Below, piece by piece: positions 22,790 to 22,840 of a DNA stretch of 22,840 bases (its first letter is position 1; each line of letters starts with the position of its first letter). The translations under genes were made by a program, and so were the position numbers. Source of the DNA: CAZHOV01 sp964534315 (GTDB taxonomy: Bacteria; Bacteroidota; Bacteroidia; Chitinophagales; Saprospiraceae); NCBI GenBank assembly GCA_964534315.1, contig CAZHOV010000090.1, forward strand, positions 1-22,840, in the 5' to 3' direction. The notes under the pieces are model-generated. The model was not told the origin of the DNA. It was given only the letters and a program-made list of their open reading frames with translations, and did no database searches.

Positions 22790-22840
22790 GCGGCAAATCA
22801 AAATTGCTTGTAGAATAATTTGTTCGAATGAAATTGACTG
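22785..22840 (+). repeat. Imperfect palindromic repeat, copy 3 (cut by window end)
   Basis: Starts GTTAAGCGGCAAATCAAAAT, overlapping the ATPase stop codon, and matches the left arm of copy 1 and the inverted copy 2 almost base for base through TTGTTCG. The right arm would lie beyond the window. Confidence 0.72.

Noticed and set aside
1..22840. CRISPR array or rRNA genes
   Set aside because: No regularly spaced direct repeats and no rRNA-like stretches were seen.

Overview
The window is chromosomal DNA from a Bacteroidota bacterium, probably Saprospiraceae/Lewinella-like, although the family is an inference. The signs are -7 boxes of the TAnnTTTG type, two DUF3526 ABC permeases, a TonB-receptor remnant, a short RpoD-type sigma factor beginning MRALKITNSITRR, and many lipoprotein-type signal peptides. 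Coding is dense and moderately AT-rich, with long gene runs on the minus strand.

Region 1 (88-1436, minus): two membrane-protein genes of unknown job. They lie behind a promoter that carries a near copy of the operator found in front of the Fur-family regulator. The intergenic stretch 1437-2048 is rich in imperfect palindromes. One repeat family occurs there twice (1463-1540 and 1915-2050, opposite orientations) and again at the window's right end (from 22785).

Region 2 (2049-11985): a probable zinc-limitation (Zur) locus. A Fur/Zur-type regulator (plus strand, 11602-11985) is divergent from a long minus-strand gene run. The run holds an ABC-2 exporter-type system (ATPase and two DUF3526 permeases) and a MerC-domain membrane protein. 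A possible 32-aa peptide follows, then a LolD-like ATPase, an FtsX-type permease with a 23-residue His-rich loop, and a DUF3299-like membrane-anchored protein. The run ends with a DUF1826 protein, a COG0523/CobW GTPase and a tandem-cupin lipoprotein. The 84-bp divergent promoter has two operators of the form TGCAA-N5-TTGCA, and each overlaps or abuts a -7 box. A third site lies at 1624-1638. I read this as a regulon for scavenging and allocating a metal, most likely zinc, when it is scarce. The metal is inferred from family knowledge and not shown by the sequence.

Region 3 (12039-15415, minus): an RpiB-like sugar-phosphate isomerase with altered active-site residues, a sodium:solute symporter, an alpha/beta hydrolase, and the C-terminal stump of a TonB-dependent receptor. 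The stump begins right after another gene's terminator, so a deletion or rearrangement probably removed the front of an uptake operon.

Region 4 (15466-19141): a small RRM RNA-binding protein with its own palindromic terminator, a small PD-(D/E)XK-like protein followed by an RpoD-family sigma factor, a structured intergenic region with a strong terminator and a 195-bp element bounded by 18-bp inverted repeats, and an L,D-transpeptidase lipoprotein.

Region 5 (19383-22840, plus): an SLC12-type cation-chloride cotransporter homologue with a terminator-like hairpin just before its start codon, then an AAA_14/DUF4143 ATPase whose stop codon runs into the third copy of the palindromic repeat. The window ends inside that repeat.
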